DNA of 64,000 nt from CAVQBP01 sp963710745 (GTDB lineage Bacteria > Bacteroidota > Ignavibacteria > Ignavibacteriales > Ignavibacteriaceae): the NCBI GenBank assembly GCA_963710745.1, contig CAVQBP010000024.1, positions 682,001-746,000 of the forward strand, written 5' to 3'. The translations under genes were made by a program, and so were the position numbers. Below, piece after piece: positions 1-9,500 of the stretch. How positions within the stretch are numbered: position 1 is the first letter of the stretch; each line of letters begins with the position of its first letter. The notes beneath the pieces are model-generated. The model was not told the origin of the DNA, did not search any database, and saw nothing but the letters and a program-made list of their open reading frames with translations.

Positions 1-61
1 CATTAATAATATCCCAGGCTTCCTTTGTAACAGGTGCATGTGATTTTCTTAGGATATCCAT
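1..61 (-). CDS. Encapsulin shell protein, N-terminal fragment (cut by window edge)
   Basis: Only the first 20 codons lie in the window; the reading frame runs off the left end. The translation begins MDILRKSHAPVTKEAW, matching the conserved start of encapsulin nanocompartment shell proteins (MDxLxRxxAPxTxxAW). Encapsulins share the HK97 phage capsid fold and self-assemble into protein shells that hold a cargo enzyme. The ATG overlaps the TAA stop of the upstream ferritin-like gene by one base, and a strong Shine-Dalgarno sits 7 bases upstream inside that gene, so the pair is probably translationally coupled. The neighbour is a textbook encapsulin cargo, which makes the call firm despite the short sequence. 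Confidence 0.85.
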   Translation of the reverse strand, partial: MDILRKSHAPVTKEAWDIIN

Positions 62-411
62 TATAATTCCCTCCTTTTTATTGCCCCTATTCCTAAATCA
101 TTCTGTTTTTCGACCCCGCTATCAGTACTTTCTATTTTGGTTAGATCTCCTTCGGTATATAAATAAATTTTTAGTTTTTTATCCCAGCCATCCATATTTC
201 TTCGAAGCCATTCCAGCATCATGGATGCATGCTCCATTTCTTCAAGTTTATTATGTTCAATTATTTTTTTTAAATGATCGTCAGTGCATGAATCAATCCT
301 TTGCTGATACCAGTCAATTGCTTCTATTTCTTCCATCAAAGAATTTAAAGCACGTCTAAAATTACGTGTTTGCGGACTAAGCTCTTCAGGCGGTTCGTGA
401 AATTCCGACAT
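61..411 (-). CDS. Encapsulated ferritin-like protein (EncFtn)
   Basis: A 116-aa all-helical protein of the encapsulated ferritin family, which oxidises Fe(II) at a site formed between two subunits and delivers iron into the encapsulin shell. The family core is clear: MEEIEAIDWYQQR (27-38) and EEMEHASMMLEWLRRN (57-72). By comparison with the Rhodospirillum rubrum protein, E28, E58 and H61 fit the ferroxidase ligands. The C-terminus, LGIGAIKRREL, resembles the hydrophobic encapsulin-targeting peptide. The start is supported by AGGGAGA a few bases upstream. The next gene is the encapsulin shell, overlapping by one base. Upstream on the same strand, after an 84-base gap, is ybaK. I infer an iron-storage or oxidative-stress nanocompartment. 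Confidence 0.93.
   Translation of the reverse strand: MSEFHEPPEELSPQTRNFRRALNSLMEEIEAIDWYQQRIDSCTDDHLKKIIEHNKLEEMEHASMMLEWLRRNMDGWDKKLKIYLYTEGDLTKIESTDSGVEKQNDLGIGAIKRREL
69..76 (-). promoter_or_regulatory. Ribosome binding site of encapsulin inside the cargo gene
   Basis: Read on the minus strand this is AAGGAGGG, 7 bases before the encapsulin ATG. It lies within the codons for the last residues (KRRE) of the encapsulated ferritin, so the shell RBS and the end of the cargo-loading tail share the same bases. Confidence 0.8.
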
Positions 412-495
412 ATTCTTTCTCCCTAAATGTTAGTTAGTTCATCCAAAATAGGTATTATTGCTGGACATGTTTGTGATATAAACAAATGAAAAGAC

Positions 496-963
496 TTAGA
501 TCAAATCTGCAAGGTTAGCATTAGTAATTTTTTGTAAGTCATTTGGAGAAATAGAGATCTGCATTCCTCTGGTTCCGGCACTTACAAAAATTTTATCAAA
601 GAGCTGGATTGTTTCCTCAATATATGTCGGAAAATTTTTCTTCATCCCTATTGGTGAGCATCCACCGCGGACATATCCTGTCACGGGTAGTAAATCTTTA
701 ACTTTTATCATTTCAACTTTTTTATTATTGCTTGCAGAAGCTGCCTTCTTTAAATTTAATTCCGCAGTTACAGGAATACAAAAAATGTTTATTCCATTCT
801 TATCGCCATTTGCTACAAGCGTTTTAAAAACTTTTTCAGCTTCTGTCCCGATTTTATCTGCAACGCTGGTTCCGCTTAAATCATTTTCATCTACTTCATA
901 AGAAAATGTTTCATGATAAATTTTATATGCTTCAAGAATTCTAACCGCATTGGTTTTAGACAT
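496..963 (-). CDS. ybaK: YbaK/EbsC-family aminoacyl-tRNA deacylase (Cys-tRNA(Pro) type)
   Basis: A 155-aa single-domain protein of the YbaK family, which hydrolyses mischarged Cys-tRNA(Pro) in the cytoplasm as a proofreading step. Family hallmarks visible are TNAVRILE at the N-terminus, VFKTLV (about 45-50), IPVTAELNLKKAA, the KKVEM segment, GYVRGGCSPIGMKK with the conserved GGxSPxG(M/L)KK motif, and a C-terminal VSAGTRGMQI stretch. Length equals the family norm. It starts 2 bases after the stop of the upstream ABC ATPase gene, so it probably shares that transcript. A functional tie to peptide transport is not obvious, and co-transcription may be incidental. Confidence 0.92.
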   Translation of the reverse strand: MSKTNAVRILEAYKIYHETFSYEVDENDLSGTSVADKIGTEAEKVFKTLVANGDKNGINIFCIPVTAELNLKKAASASNNKKVEMIKVKDLLPVTGYVRGGCSPIGMKKNFPTYIEETIQLFDKIFVSAGTRGMQISISPNDLQKITNANLADLI

Positions 964-965
964 TA

Positions 966-1748
966 TTAAAATGATTCTTTGTTGTACTTTAATTCTTCAT
1001 AAGAAAGATCATATTTTTCAGCTTTTAAAAGAAACTTAGTATAAGGATGTTTCGGAGTGTTAATAATCTCTAAAGTATTCCCCTGTTCTACAGTTTCGCC
1101 ATTAAATAATATGATCATCTTGTTACAAAGTTTTTCAAGTATTCTTAAATTGTGAGCAATGCAAATTATAGTAATATTAAACTTCTTGTTAAGTGATAAA
1201 AAAAGATTAAGAAGGTTTAGCTGCGATTCGGGATCCTGGGCTGAAAACGGTTCATCTAAAATTAATAACTCCGGATTAACCGCAAGTATTCTTGCTAATG
1301 CTGCGCGCTGCTGTTCTCCTCCACTTAACTCATAACCTTTCCTATTCCATAAATATCTGGGAAAATCAATTACTTTAAAAATTTCTTCCATTTTTAGTTC
1401 AGGATCTTCTTCTTTATCCGCTATAGAAATGGATTCTTTCACAATATCATTAATTTCCCTTAAAGGATTTAAAATTTCTCCATTATTTTGAAATAATATC
1501 TGTACAGGATTAGCTTTTCTTTTTCCATTCGCTCCCTGAGTTCCCACGAAGCTGACCTTACCATTTGAAGGTACCAAAATACCTGCGATAACTTTAGCAA
1601 GTGTAGTTTTGCCGCTGCCCGATTCACCTGAAACTCCAAGTATATCGTTTTGATTTATCTTGAAATTTATTCCTCTTAAAATTTGCTTGGTTTTTCTGCC
1701 GGAATGAACCGAATAATTTACGTTTTCAACTTTTAATATTTCTTTCAT
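966..1748 (-). CDS. Oligopeptide-type ABC transporter ATP-binding protein (OppF/DppF-like)
   Basis: A 260-aa ABC ATPase that should power import with the second ATPase next to it. Visible motifs are the Walker A GESGSGKTT (about 41-49), signature LSGGEQQRAA, Walker B LLILDEPFSAQDP and switch His in CIAHNLR. The tail KHPYTKFLLKAEKY contains the HPYT segment characteristic of the OppD/OppF/DppF branch. The ATG overlaps the TGA of the upstream ATPase gene (ATGA), so the pair is translationally coupled. The matching binding protein and permeases are encoded divergently from 2607. The substrate cannot be read from the ATPase; peptide is the family default and nickel is an alternative. Confidence 0.9.
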   Translation of the reverse strand: MKEILKVENVNYSVHSGRKTKQILRGINFKINQNDILGVSGESGSGKTTLAKVIAGILVPSNGKVSFVGTQGANGKRKANPVQILFQNNGEILNPLREINDIVKESISIADKEEDPELKMEEIFKVIDFPRYLWNRKGYELSGGEQQRAALARILAVNPELLILDEPFSAQDPESQLNLLNLFLSLNKKFNITIICIAHNLRILEKLCNKMIILFNGETVEQGNTLEIINTPKHPYTKFLLKAEKYDLSYEELKYNKESF

Positions 1749-2500
1749 TTAGAGATTTCAGTAAAAGATTTTAAAAAAGGATCCAGGTTTTCATTTACTG
1801 TATTATTAAAAAATTCTGAAACGGGAAGAAAATTTGTTAAGCTGCCGTCTTTCAGAAATGCAATCCTGTCGCTGATTCTTTTTGCAAATAAGAGATCCTG
1901 CGTTACCAGCAGAACAGAGTTATTGTTGATAGAAACAAATTCTTTCAATTTTAATAAAACCAGACTCGCTGTTGGCGAATCAATTCCCGAAGTCGGTTCA
2001 TCAAGCAGAATTATTTCCGGATGTGTGAGTAAAGAAAGGACAAGACTAATTCTTTGAGCCATTCCGCCGCTTACTTCGTAAGGATACAATTTAAATAATT
2101 TTTGCGGTTCTGGAAGAAGAAAATACTTGAGAAGTTCTTCAGTTTCATCATTATTATTCACAAGTCTATCAAAGTAATAGCCTATTTTTTTTAAATAATC
2201 AAAACTATTTAAAGCATCCTGGAAAACATATTTAATTTTTTCCCTTCTGAGTTCCAGTAGTTCATCCTGGTCTAATGACAGGATATTTTTAGAATCTAAA
2301 AGTATTTCACCTTCCAGGATATAGAATCTCTTATCCAGAAGTCCTGTAAATGATTTAATTAAAGTTGATTTCCCGCTCCCGTTTTTACCTATTATTGTAT
2401 AAATACTATTTTCAGGAAGTATAAAAGAAATATCTTTTAATATAGTCTTAAGACTATTCTGTTGCTTTATTAAAAGATTTTTAATTGAGATTCCGAGCAT
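1745..2500 (-). CDS. Oligopeptide-type ABC transporter ATP-binding protein (OppD/DppD-like)
   Basis: A 251-aa ABC ATPase with Walker A GKNGSGKST (about 38-46), Q-loop FQDALNSF, signature VSGGMAQRIS, Walker B IILLDEPTSGID and a switch residue in VTQDL, where Q replaces the usual histidine. That replacement suggests one of the two composite ATP sites is degenerate, as happens in asymmetric ABC pairs. The canonical OppD C-terminal Fe-S or zinc-like tail is absent and the protein is shorter than usual OppD (about 330 aa). It is the first gene of a minus-strand operon running to the encapsulin gene and is divergent from the binding-protein gene, sharing a 106-base upstream region. Confidence 0.88.
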   Translation of the reverse strand: MLGISIKNLLIKQQNSLKTILKDISFILPENSIYTIIGKNGSGKSTLIKSFTGLLDKRFYILEGEILLDSKNILSLDQDELLELRREKIKYVFQDALNSFDYLKKIGYYFDRLVNNNDETEELLKYFLLPEPQKLFKLYPYEVSGGMAQRISLVLSLLTHPEIILLDEPTSGIDSPTASLVLLKLKEFVSINNNSVLLVTQDLLFAKRISDRIAFLKDGSLTNFLPVSEFFNNTVNENLDPFLKSFTEISK

Positions 2501-2606
2501 TAATTATCTTTCAGCGAGGCAAATTGTTTTTGATAGTTCAAATACGAATTTTTTTTGTATTTATATAACAAAATAATAAATTACGAACAAAAATATTGAG
2601 GAATAT

Positions 2607-4277
2607 TTGAACTTAAAAATTACTGCAAAACCATTTTATATTTTCCTGTTTATTGCATTAGTATCATTTCAATCCTGTAAACAGGAAACTCCTGTTGATT
2701 CCAACAGAGTAGTTGTGGGATTAACTTCAGATGTTTCTACTTTAAGCCCTCTGTTTGCATTTAACCTCGATGAAGGAAGTATTACAGAACTTTTGTTTAT
2801 CAGCCTGGTTCAGCCGGATTGGAATGAAGCAAAAAGCAACCTTGAAATCAAACCAATGTTTGCAAAAAACTGGGACTGGAATAAAGATTCCTCCTCAATA
2901 ACATTCAACCTGCGTGATGATGTAAAATGGTCTGACGGTAAAGACTGCACAGCTGAAGATGTCGTATTTTCATTTGATGTATATTCCGATCCTAAAGTTC
3001 AAAGCCGGATGTACGGTGAATTCGGAAATTTCTACATTGACAAAGATAAACACATAAATCTAAAAAAGACTTTTGAAATAATTTCACCATATTCTTTAAA
3101 AATTAATTTTATTCCAAAATCAAAACCGAATTTATTTGCTATAGCCCTTCCGATTTTACCTGAACATATTTATGATAAAATTCCGAGGAAAGATTTTGCA
3201 ACGGCCAAACAGAATACTGCTCCAGTTAGCAATGGCCCTTTTTTATTGTCAAGCTGGGAAAGGAATCAATCTTTAATACTTAAGGCAAATAAAAATTCTT
3301 TTCTTTATAATCCAGATAATATTTCTGAATTGATATTTAAAATTATACCTGACTATAATTCCCGATTAACTCAGTTAAAAAACGGCGAAATTGATCTAAT
3401 GGATCTAATCAGACCGGATGATATTGATGAATTAAAACAATCCAGGAATATAAATATTGTTCCGGTTAAAGGAAGAGAATATGATTATATCGGGTGGAAT
3501 AATATTGATCCTGAAATTTACAATAAAAGCCATAAAGTAATTCCAAATAGATTTTTCGGAATTGCAAAAATAAGAAAAGCATTAACATACGCAATTAATA
3601 GAAATGAGATTTTAGAAAATTATTTGAATAATTATGGTGAACTGGCAGTTACTCCTGTTACTCCTATCTTTAAAAATTCTATTGATTCCAGTATAAAGGC
3701 ATATCCTTATGACGTAAATAAAGCAAAAGAATTATTAGCTGAAGCCGGGTGGAAGGATTCAAATCATGACGGGATATTAGATAAAAACGGAGTAAATTTT
3801 TCATTTACATTGGGCATTCCAAGCGGGAACCCGAGACGTGAATTTGCATCTACTGTAGTTAAAAATAATTTAAAAGAAATCGGCATTGAGATGAATGTTG
3901 AACAATTGGAGATGCAGGTATTCCAGGGAGATATTATAAATAAGAGAATCAATTCATATATGGCCAGCTGGTATGTACCTATCCCTATAGAATTAAAACC
4001 CTTCTGGTATTCGGATTTGGAATCGACACCGATGAATTTAGTATCTTATCAAAACAAAAATGTTGATAAGCTTCTTGAAGAGATGGGAAGAAAAATTTCC
4101 GATGAACAATTGAACGACCTCTACTTTAAATTCCAGAAGATAATACATGAAGATGAACCGGTTACTTTTCTTTACTGGATGGATGATATAGTCGGCTGTA
4201 ACAAAAGAGTTAATAATATCGAAATTAATCCTCTTGGTATTATTCAGAAGTGCTGGAACTGGTCTATTAATAAATAG
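2607..4277 (+). CDS. Extracellular solute-binding protein family 5 (oligopeptide-binding lipoprotein)
   Basis: A 556-aa binding protein of ABC importer family 5 (OppA/DppA/NikA type). The N-terminus is a hydrophobic signal ending in FQSC, so C24 is the probable lipidated residue. The body has family landmarks: VGLTSDVSTLSPLF near the start, NLRDDVKWSDGKDCTAEDVVFSF (split WSDG and DVVFS motifs, about 100-125), SNGPFLLSSW and the late YPYDVNKAKELLAEAGW segment (about 365-380). It should capture peptides or related ligands outside the inner membrane. The start is TTG; GAGGA lies about 6 bases upstream and no ATG is nearby. Six bases downstream begins the first permease. Ligand identity is inferred from the family only. 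Confidence 0.9.
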   Translation: MNLKITAKPFYIFLFIALVSFQSCKQETPVDSNRVVVGLTSDVSTLSPLFAFNLDEGSITELLFISLVQPDWNEAKSNLEIKPMFAKNWDWNKDSSSITFNLRDDVKWSDGKDCTAEDVVFSFDVYSDPKVQSRMYGEFGNFYIDKDKHINLKKTFEIISPYSLKINFIPKSKPNLFAIALPILPEHIYDKIPRKDFATAKQNTAPVSNGPFLLSSWERNQSLILKANKNSFLYNPDNISELIFKIIPDYNSRLTQLKNGEIDLMDLIRPDDIDELKQSRNINIVPVKGREYDYIGWNNIDPEIYNKSHKVIPNRFFGIAKIRKALTYAINRNEILENYLNNYGELAVTPVTPIFKNSIDSSIKAYPYDVNKAKELLAEAGWKDSNHDGILDKNGVNFSFTLGIPSGNPRREFASTVVKNNLKEIGIEMNVEQLEMQVFQGDIINKRINSYMASWYVPIPIELKPFWYSDLESTPMNLVSYQNKNVDKLLEEMGRKISDEQLNDLYFKFQKIIHEDEPVTFLYWMDDIVGCNKRVNNIEINPLGIIQKCWNWSINK

Positions 4278-4282
4278 GTTGA

Positions 4283-5269
4283 ATGAAAAAAGAACTTATA
4301 AAAGTCCTGATTAAAAGGATTTCTACTTCACTAGTAGTTCTTTTCCTGTTAATTACTTTCATATTCTTTCTTTTAAGAATATCTCCCGGTGATCCTACTC
4401 AAAAATTTATTTCACCTAAACTAAATCCTGACTTAGCCGAAAAAGTAAAAGAAACATTTAATCTAAATAGTTCACTTTCAGAGCAGTATAAATCATTCAT
4501 TATAAATCTTGCAAAAGGAGATTTGGGAGTTTCCTATAATTACCGGTTGCCTGTAAGCTCAGTTATTGAGGAGTATCTTCCTTTCACTTTGGTTTTTGCT
4601 TCCGTAAGCTTTATCATTCAAATATTAATTGGTTTTATTTTAGCTTCAATTACAATAAAGAAAAGGAATGGCAAACTGGATAGGATAATATCCAAAACGA
4701 GTCTTGCAGTTTATGCAACTCCATCATTTGTCATAGGTGTAATTTTAATTTTTATCTTTTCTGAAAAGCTCCACCTGTTCCCTTCTTCCGGTTTAAGATC
4801 CCTGGATTCCGGTTCATTTTCCATATTACAAAATTTTGCAGATTATATAAATCATCTTGTATTACCAGTTATTACCTTATCACTGCCGGGAATAGCAGTA
4901 TTTTATAAATACCTTCGGGACAATCTTGAAGATGTTTACAACAAACAATTTGTTATGAACCTGCGTTCCCTCGGATTTACGGAAAAAGAAATTGCACGAA
5001 AACATGTTATCCCGAATGCAATTAATCCATTGATATCCGTCGCGGGAATTGAATTGGGAATATTATTCAGCGGTGCGTTAATTACTGAAGTAATCTTTGC
5101 ATTACCGGGAATGGGGAGATTAACAATTAATGCTATTCTAAACAGAGATTACCCTTTAGTAACAGGATGTTCACTTGTCGCAGGTTTTTTGATCATCTTG
5201 AGCAATCTTGCTGCGGACATAATAAGAGCTGGTCTGGATAAAAGATTGCTAAAAGGGAGCTTGAATTGA
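4283..5269 (+). CDS. ABC transporter permease (DppB/OppB-like)
   Basis: A 328-aa inner-membrane permease of the DppB/OppB family. The N-terminus has the typical first helix followed by RISPGDPTQKF, the family signature in which RxxPGDP precedes the periplasmic loop. Further landmarks are the region around IEEYLPFTLVFA and the cytoplasmic EAA-type loop LRSLGFTEKEIARKHVIPNAINPL (residues about 225-255, quoted here in part), which couples to the ATPase. Six membrane helices are visible. It follows the binding-protein gene by 5 bases and overlaps the second permease gene, so the three form one transport unit. Confidence 0.92.
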   Translation: MKKELIKVLIKRISTSLVVLFLLITFIFFLLRISPGDPTQKFISPKLNPDLAEKVKETFNLNSSLSEQYKSFIINLAKGDLGVSYNYRLPVSSVIEEYLPFTLVFASVSFIIQILIGFILASITIKKRNGKLDRIISKTSLAVYATPSFVIGVILIFIFSEKLHLFPSSGLRSLDSGSFSILQNFADYINHLVLPVITLSLPGIAVFYKYLRDNLEDVYNKQFVMNLRSLGFTEKEIARKHVIPNAINPLISVAGIELGILFSGALITEVIFALPGMGRLTINAILNRDYPLVTGCSLVAGFLIILSNLAADIIRAGLDKRLLKGSLN

Positions 5270-6564
5270 ATAATATTAAAATGAAAAATTGGCATGTTAC
5301 TCTTTTACTTTTATTAATTCTGTTTGTTCTCAGATTCGCTATAATCACCAAAGCTTATTTTTTATGCTTCAAATTTGCCGGTATTCTTTTCGCTAATATA
5401 TCAACCGCTTTTAATATTTTAGATTTTAATTTTGCAGATTTAGCTGTTTCAGCTTTTTTAATAATAATTATTCCCTTAATAATTTTATTTGTAAGGACAA
5501 AAAATAGTTTATTATCCGCAGGTTTAAACAGAACAGTAAATTTTTCATCATTTACCCTGATAATCTTAATCTCATTTTTTATATTTGCACCTTTAATAAC
5601 TAATTATAATCCGAATTTTCAAAAAGATCTTGGCGTAACAAAATTATTATCTCCTTTGAGTTCTGTAGATATTCTAACCTTGAAAAAAGAAGGACAAATA
5701 GAAAAAAATAAATTAACATCTTTTTTACTCCTAAAAGATAAAACGGTTAAAAATTCTTTTAATCAAAATTTGATTTTTGCCGATAGTATTAAATCAGGTG
5801 AGCTTGTTATTTATTATCAAAAAGGAAGTGCGAAAGAAATTTCAAAATCCAAATTGCAGCTGGCCGATAATCTGCCTTTAATTAAGAAAAAATTCTTTCT
5901 GCTGGGAACAGATGAATTCGGAAGAGATATTTTTTCACGATTGGTTTATGGAACCCGTATTTCATTATTAATCGGATTCGGAGCTGTTATAATAGCTCTA
6001 ATTGTCGGCATGTCTCTTGGATTTTTTGCCGGTTACCCGGGAGGTTATATTGATACAATACTGAACAGATTTACCGAAGTCTTTCTTGCATTCCCTGTAA
6101 TATTTTTAATTATTCTTATACTTGCTTTATTTGGAAATTCTTTTATTTCAGTTATGATAGTGCTTGGCTTTTCCGGATGGATGAGCTTATTTAAGATAGT
6201 CAGAGGTGAAATTATAGTATTAAAGAAAAAAGATTTTTTTATTTCAGCACAGATGATTGGTCTATCCCGGTTCAGCTTAATGACTAAAGAAATTCTGCCG
6301 GTTATTATTGCTCCGGTTATTGTAAATCTAGTATTACTATACGGAAATGTCATTTTAGCAGAATCTGCCTTAAGCTATTTAGGTTTAGGCATTGGTAATA
6401 ATTTTCCTTCCTGGGGAGCGATGATTGAATCCGGTCAGGCATATATAGATAAAGCCTGGTGGATGATATTTTTTCCCGGGTTAGCTCTTTTTCTTACTCT
6501 TTTTACTGCAAATAAAATCGGCAGAGAAATTAATATTCATTATAATCCGGCTGTAAAAACATGA
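5266..6564 (+). CDS. ABC transporter permease (DppC/OppC-like) with an enlarged N-terminal region
   Basis: A 432-aa inner-membrane permease. The canonical DppC core starts at LLGTDEFGRDIFSRL (about residue 211) and contains the coupling loop with SARMIGLS-like SAQMIGLSRFSLM, PVIIAPVIVN and the ALSYLGLGI motif. Usual DppC proteins are about 300 aa with this GTDxxGRD motif near residue 80-90; here some 120 extra residues precede it, including additional hydrophobic helices and a charged loop. The start is TTG, overlapping the previous stop; GGGAG lies 6 bases upstream, while the ATG at 5281 is too far from it. Its TGA overlaps the kinase ATG by four bases. The extension could be a sensory or partner-docking part, which is inference. 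Confidence 0.88.
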   Translation: MNNIKMKNWHVTLLLLLILFVLRFAIITKAYFLCFKFAGILFANISTAFNILDFNFADLAVSAFLIIIIPLIILFVRTKNSLLSAGLNRTVNFSSFTLIILISFFIFAPLITNYNPNFQKDLGVTKLLSPLSSVDILTLKKEGQIEKNKLTSFLLLKDKTVKNSFNQNLIFADSIKSGELVIYYQKGSAKEISKSKLQLADNLPLIKKKFFLLGTDEFGRDIFSRLVYGTRISLLIGFGAVIIALIVGMSLGFFAGYPGGYIDTILNRFTEVFLAFPVIFLIILILALFGNSFISVMIVLGFSGWMSLFKIVRGEIIVLKKKDFFISAQMIGLSRFSLMTKEILPVIIAPVIVNLVLLYGNVILAESALSYLGLGIGNNFPSWGAMIESGQAYIDKAWWMIFFPGLALFLTLFTANKIGREINIHYNPAVKT

Positions 6565-9500
6565 TCAATGAAAGATATGTAATTAAAAATAAATTAGGTG
6601 AAGGAAGAAGCAAAGTTTTTTTGTGCAATGATATCGAAAATCCTTCCGAAGATATTGCCATAAAATTTCTACCCGGGAAGGCTGATAGTACCGAGATAGA
6701 AAATTTTCAGAATGAATTTATAACGCTTCGAAGGTTAAGACACCCGAACATAGTGCAAGCAATAAATTTCGGAAGGATCGTAAAGGCTGAATCACCTGAA
6801 AAAGGGATAAAAACAGGAAGCCGTTTTTTTACCTTAGAATATTTTAATGGAAAACCTCTGCTGAATTACGGTGATATTAAGAATGAAGATGCGCTGCGAA
6901 AAATTATAACTCAACTTTGTTCTGTTCTTTTTTATCTACATCAATCAGATTATATCTATTATGATTTGAAACCGGAAAATATTCTTGTAAAGAAAGTTGA
7001 CGGAGAACCATTTGTTAAATTAATCGATTTGGGATTGGCTGAAAAAACCAATTCTGAGAAGAGCGAATTAATTTCAAATAAATATGTGAGGGGAACAGCC
7101 AAATATATTGCTCCTGAACTATTAAAAAAGGAGGAATACGATAAGAGAGTAGATTTATATTCGCTGGGTATAATTCTTTATAGAATCGTATATAAGAAAT
7201 TCCCTTTCGAAACAAATGACGAATTAAAAATTTATAAAGCTCATCTTGAAAAAGATTTTATTTTTAAAAAATCTGATTATTCTAAAGAATTAATCGATGT
7301 TATAAAAAGGCTTCTCGAGAAAGAGCCGGGCAGAAGATATGCTAATTCCCTGGAGATTCTATCAGATTTAAATGTTTCGATTGGTAATAGGCTGGTGAAA
7401 GATTGGAGTCCTGCCAAAATTTTTGTCAACAGGAAAGATGTATTAAATATTCTTGACACATATATAAATGATAAAAGCAGCAGCGAAATATTTTCTATTA
7501 AGGGATTCGAAGGAAGCGGCAAGACTGCTCTTTCAGAAGAAATTAATTTCATTTTTAATAATTCAGTTTTGATAAAATATGATAAGTCTAAAAGCGGTTA
7601 TCGATTTTTAAAATATTTCCTGAACAAGATAATATTCAATGATTTTGTTTTTCCAAACATCACTGAAGAAGTTCAACAAAATATTGATCACATTTTTCAG
7701 AATTCTTCAAGTGAATTAATTGATGGACTGAAAGGGATTTTTGCCAAAATAACTCGGGAATCTAATTTTATTTTAATTCTGGATGATTTTAACAGTTATG
7801 ATAATTTTACTTTTGAAATGTTAAAAGATATTCTCCCGATTTTACAGGTAAATAAAATAAAAATCATAGTTATGGAAGACTCTGATTTTGATTATATCTC
7901 AGATTCATTCCATAATGTAAAGGAAATAAATTTAACACCATTTACCGATGTACAGGTTGCCGAATTACTTAACAAAAGCTATAATAAATTCTTTCCGGTT
8001 GAAGAGCTAAAAAAAATAATCATGCTGTACGCAGATTTACTCCCCGGGAGTATTGAAGGATTTATAAAAGATTGTCTGCAGTTAAATATCTTTAAATTTA
8101 CTCCTGAAAAAATTGCAATTGATATATCAGAAAAAACTGCAAAGCTGCTTAGAAGTTCTCATGACCAGATATATGAAGTAAGGTTAGGTAATCTTTCAAA
8201 GAATGGAACTGAGGCTGTTAAAATTCTTACACTATTTGAACTGAACCTGGATGAAAATATTTTAACTGAATTATTGAAGACAGATAAAGATACAATTTCT
8301 CAAATAGTAGAAGAATTAAGAGATAATAATATATTACATAGTTCAAACATTGAGACTAAACTTCAATTTACTTCCGAAGGATTGAAAAAACATGTTTATT
8401 CCAAAATAGAGAATAAAAAGGAATATCATTTAAATGCCGGTAAAATATTAAAAAAGAAATACCGGGATTTCGATAGGAACGAACTGGCCCGCCAGTTTGA
8501 GTTAGGAGAAGATTATAATACCTGCTATGAAATTTTGAAGGAAGAGATTGAAGAAGCTGAAAAGAAGTCCGCATTGTCCTATAAGAAAGATATTTTGAAA
8601 TACTTAGATAAAATGCCGTTAAGTGAATCTAACAAATTTATGGTTGAATTAAAGTTAAGTAAAGTTTTAAAAAATTTAAATGAAAATAATGAATGTCTTA
8701 TACTTACTGAAGAATTATTAAAAAGAGCAAGTAATAAAAAATATCAGCTTGAGCTTTCTATTCAAAAAGGGATATGTCTTACTGCATTAAAGGAACCAAA
8801 TAAGGGAAAAGTGATACTATTATCAATTCTACCCGAAATAACTGAGCCACAACTTAAACAGTTAATAAATTATGAAATCGCGAATGCTGAATTTGATTTA
8901 AGCAATTTTAGTGAGGCTGAAAAAATATGTTATGAAATAATCAATGATAAAATTTCAAATTCTGAGATGAAAGCTAAAGCTTACAATTTAATGGCCCTTA
9001 TTCAAATATATCGTGATAATGATTTGGATAATGCTCTTAAATATTTTCAAAAAGCTTTATATATATATGAAAAAATGCATAATAAAGATAATATGGTTAA
9101 AACGAGAATAAATATTGGTAATATTCTAGGCAACAAAGGAGAACATGAAAATGCAGAAAAATACTTTACAAAAGCACTTGAAATTAATATATCAATCGGT
9201 AATTTAATATCAGAGGCACTTATTAATTTGAATATGGGGGCGATAAATTATTACGGTAATCTTAATTTTGAAAAAACAATTTATAACTATAATCGTGCTT
9301 ATAATATTTACCTTAATTTGGGTGACCATAACGGTCAAGGTATGGTATTATATAATTTAGCGGAAACTTATTTCATTTATTGTGAATATCAAAAATCACT
9401 CGATTCTTTAGGACTGCTAAGTAAGGTTTTAAGTAAAATAAATAATTCTGAAATTCAAATAAGTTCACTATTTTTATTAGGGAAAATATATTTCATCATT

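Noticed and set aside
2501..2606. A defined promoter or operator between the divergent ABC genes
   Set aside because: Several TTTG-like and AT-rich words occur, but no pair with proper spacing could be singled out.
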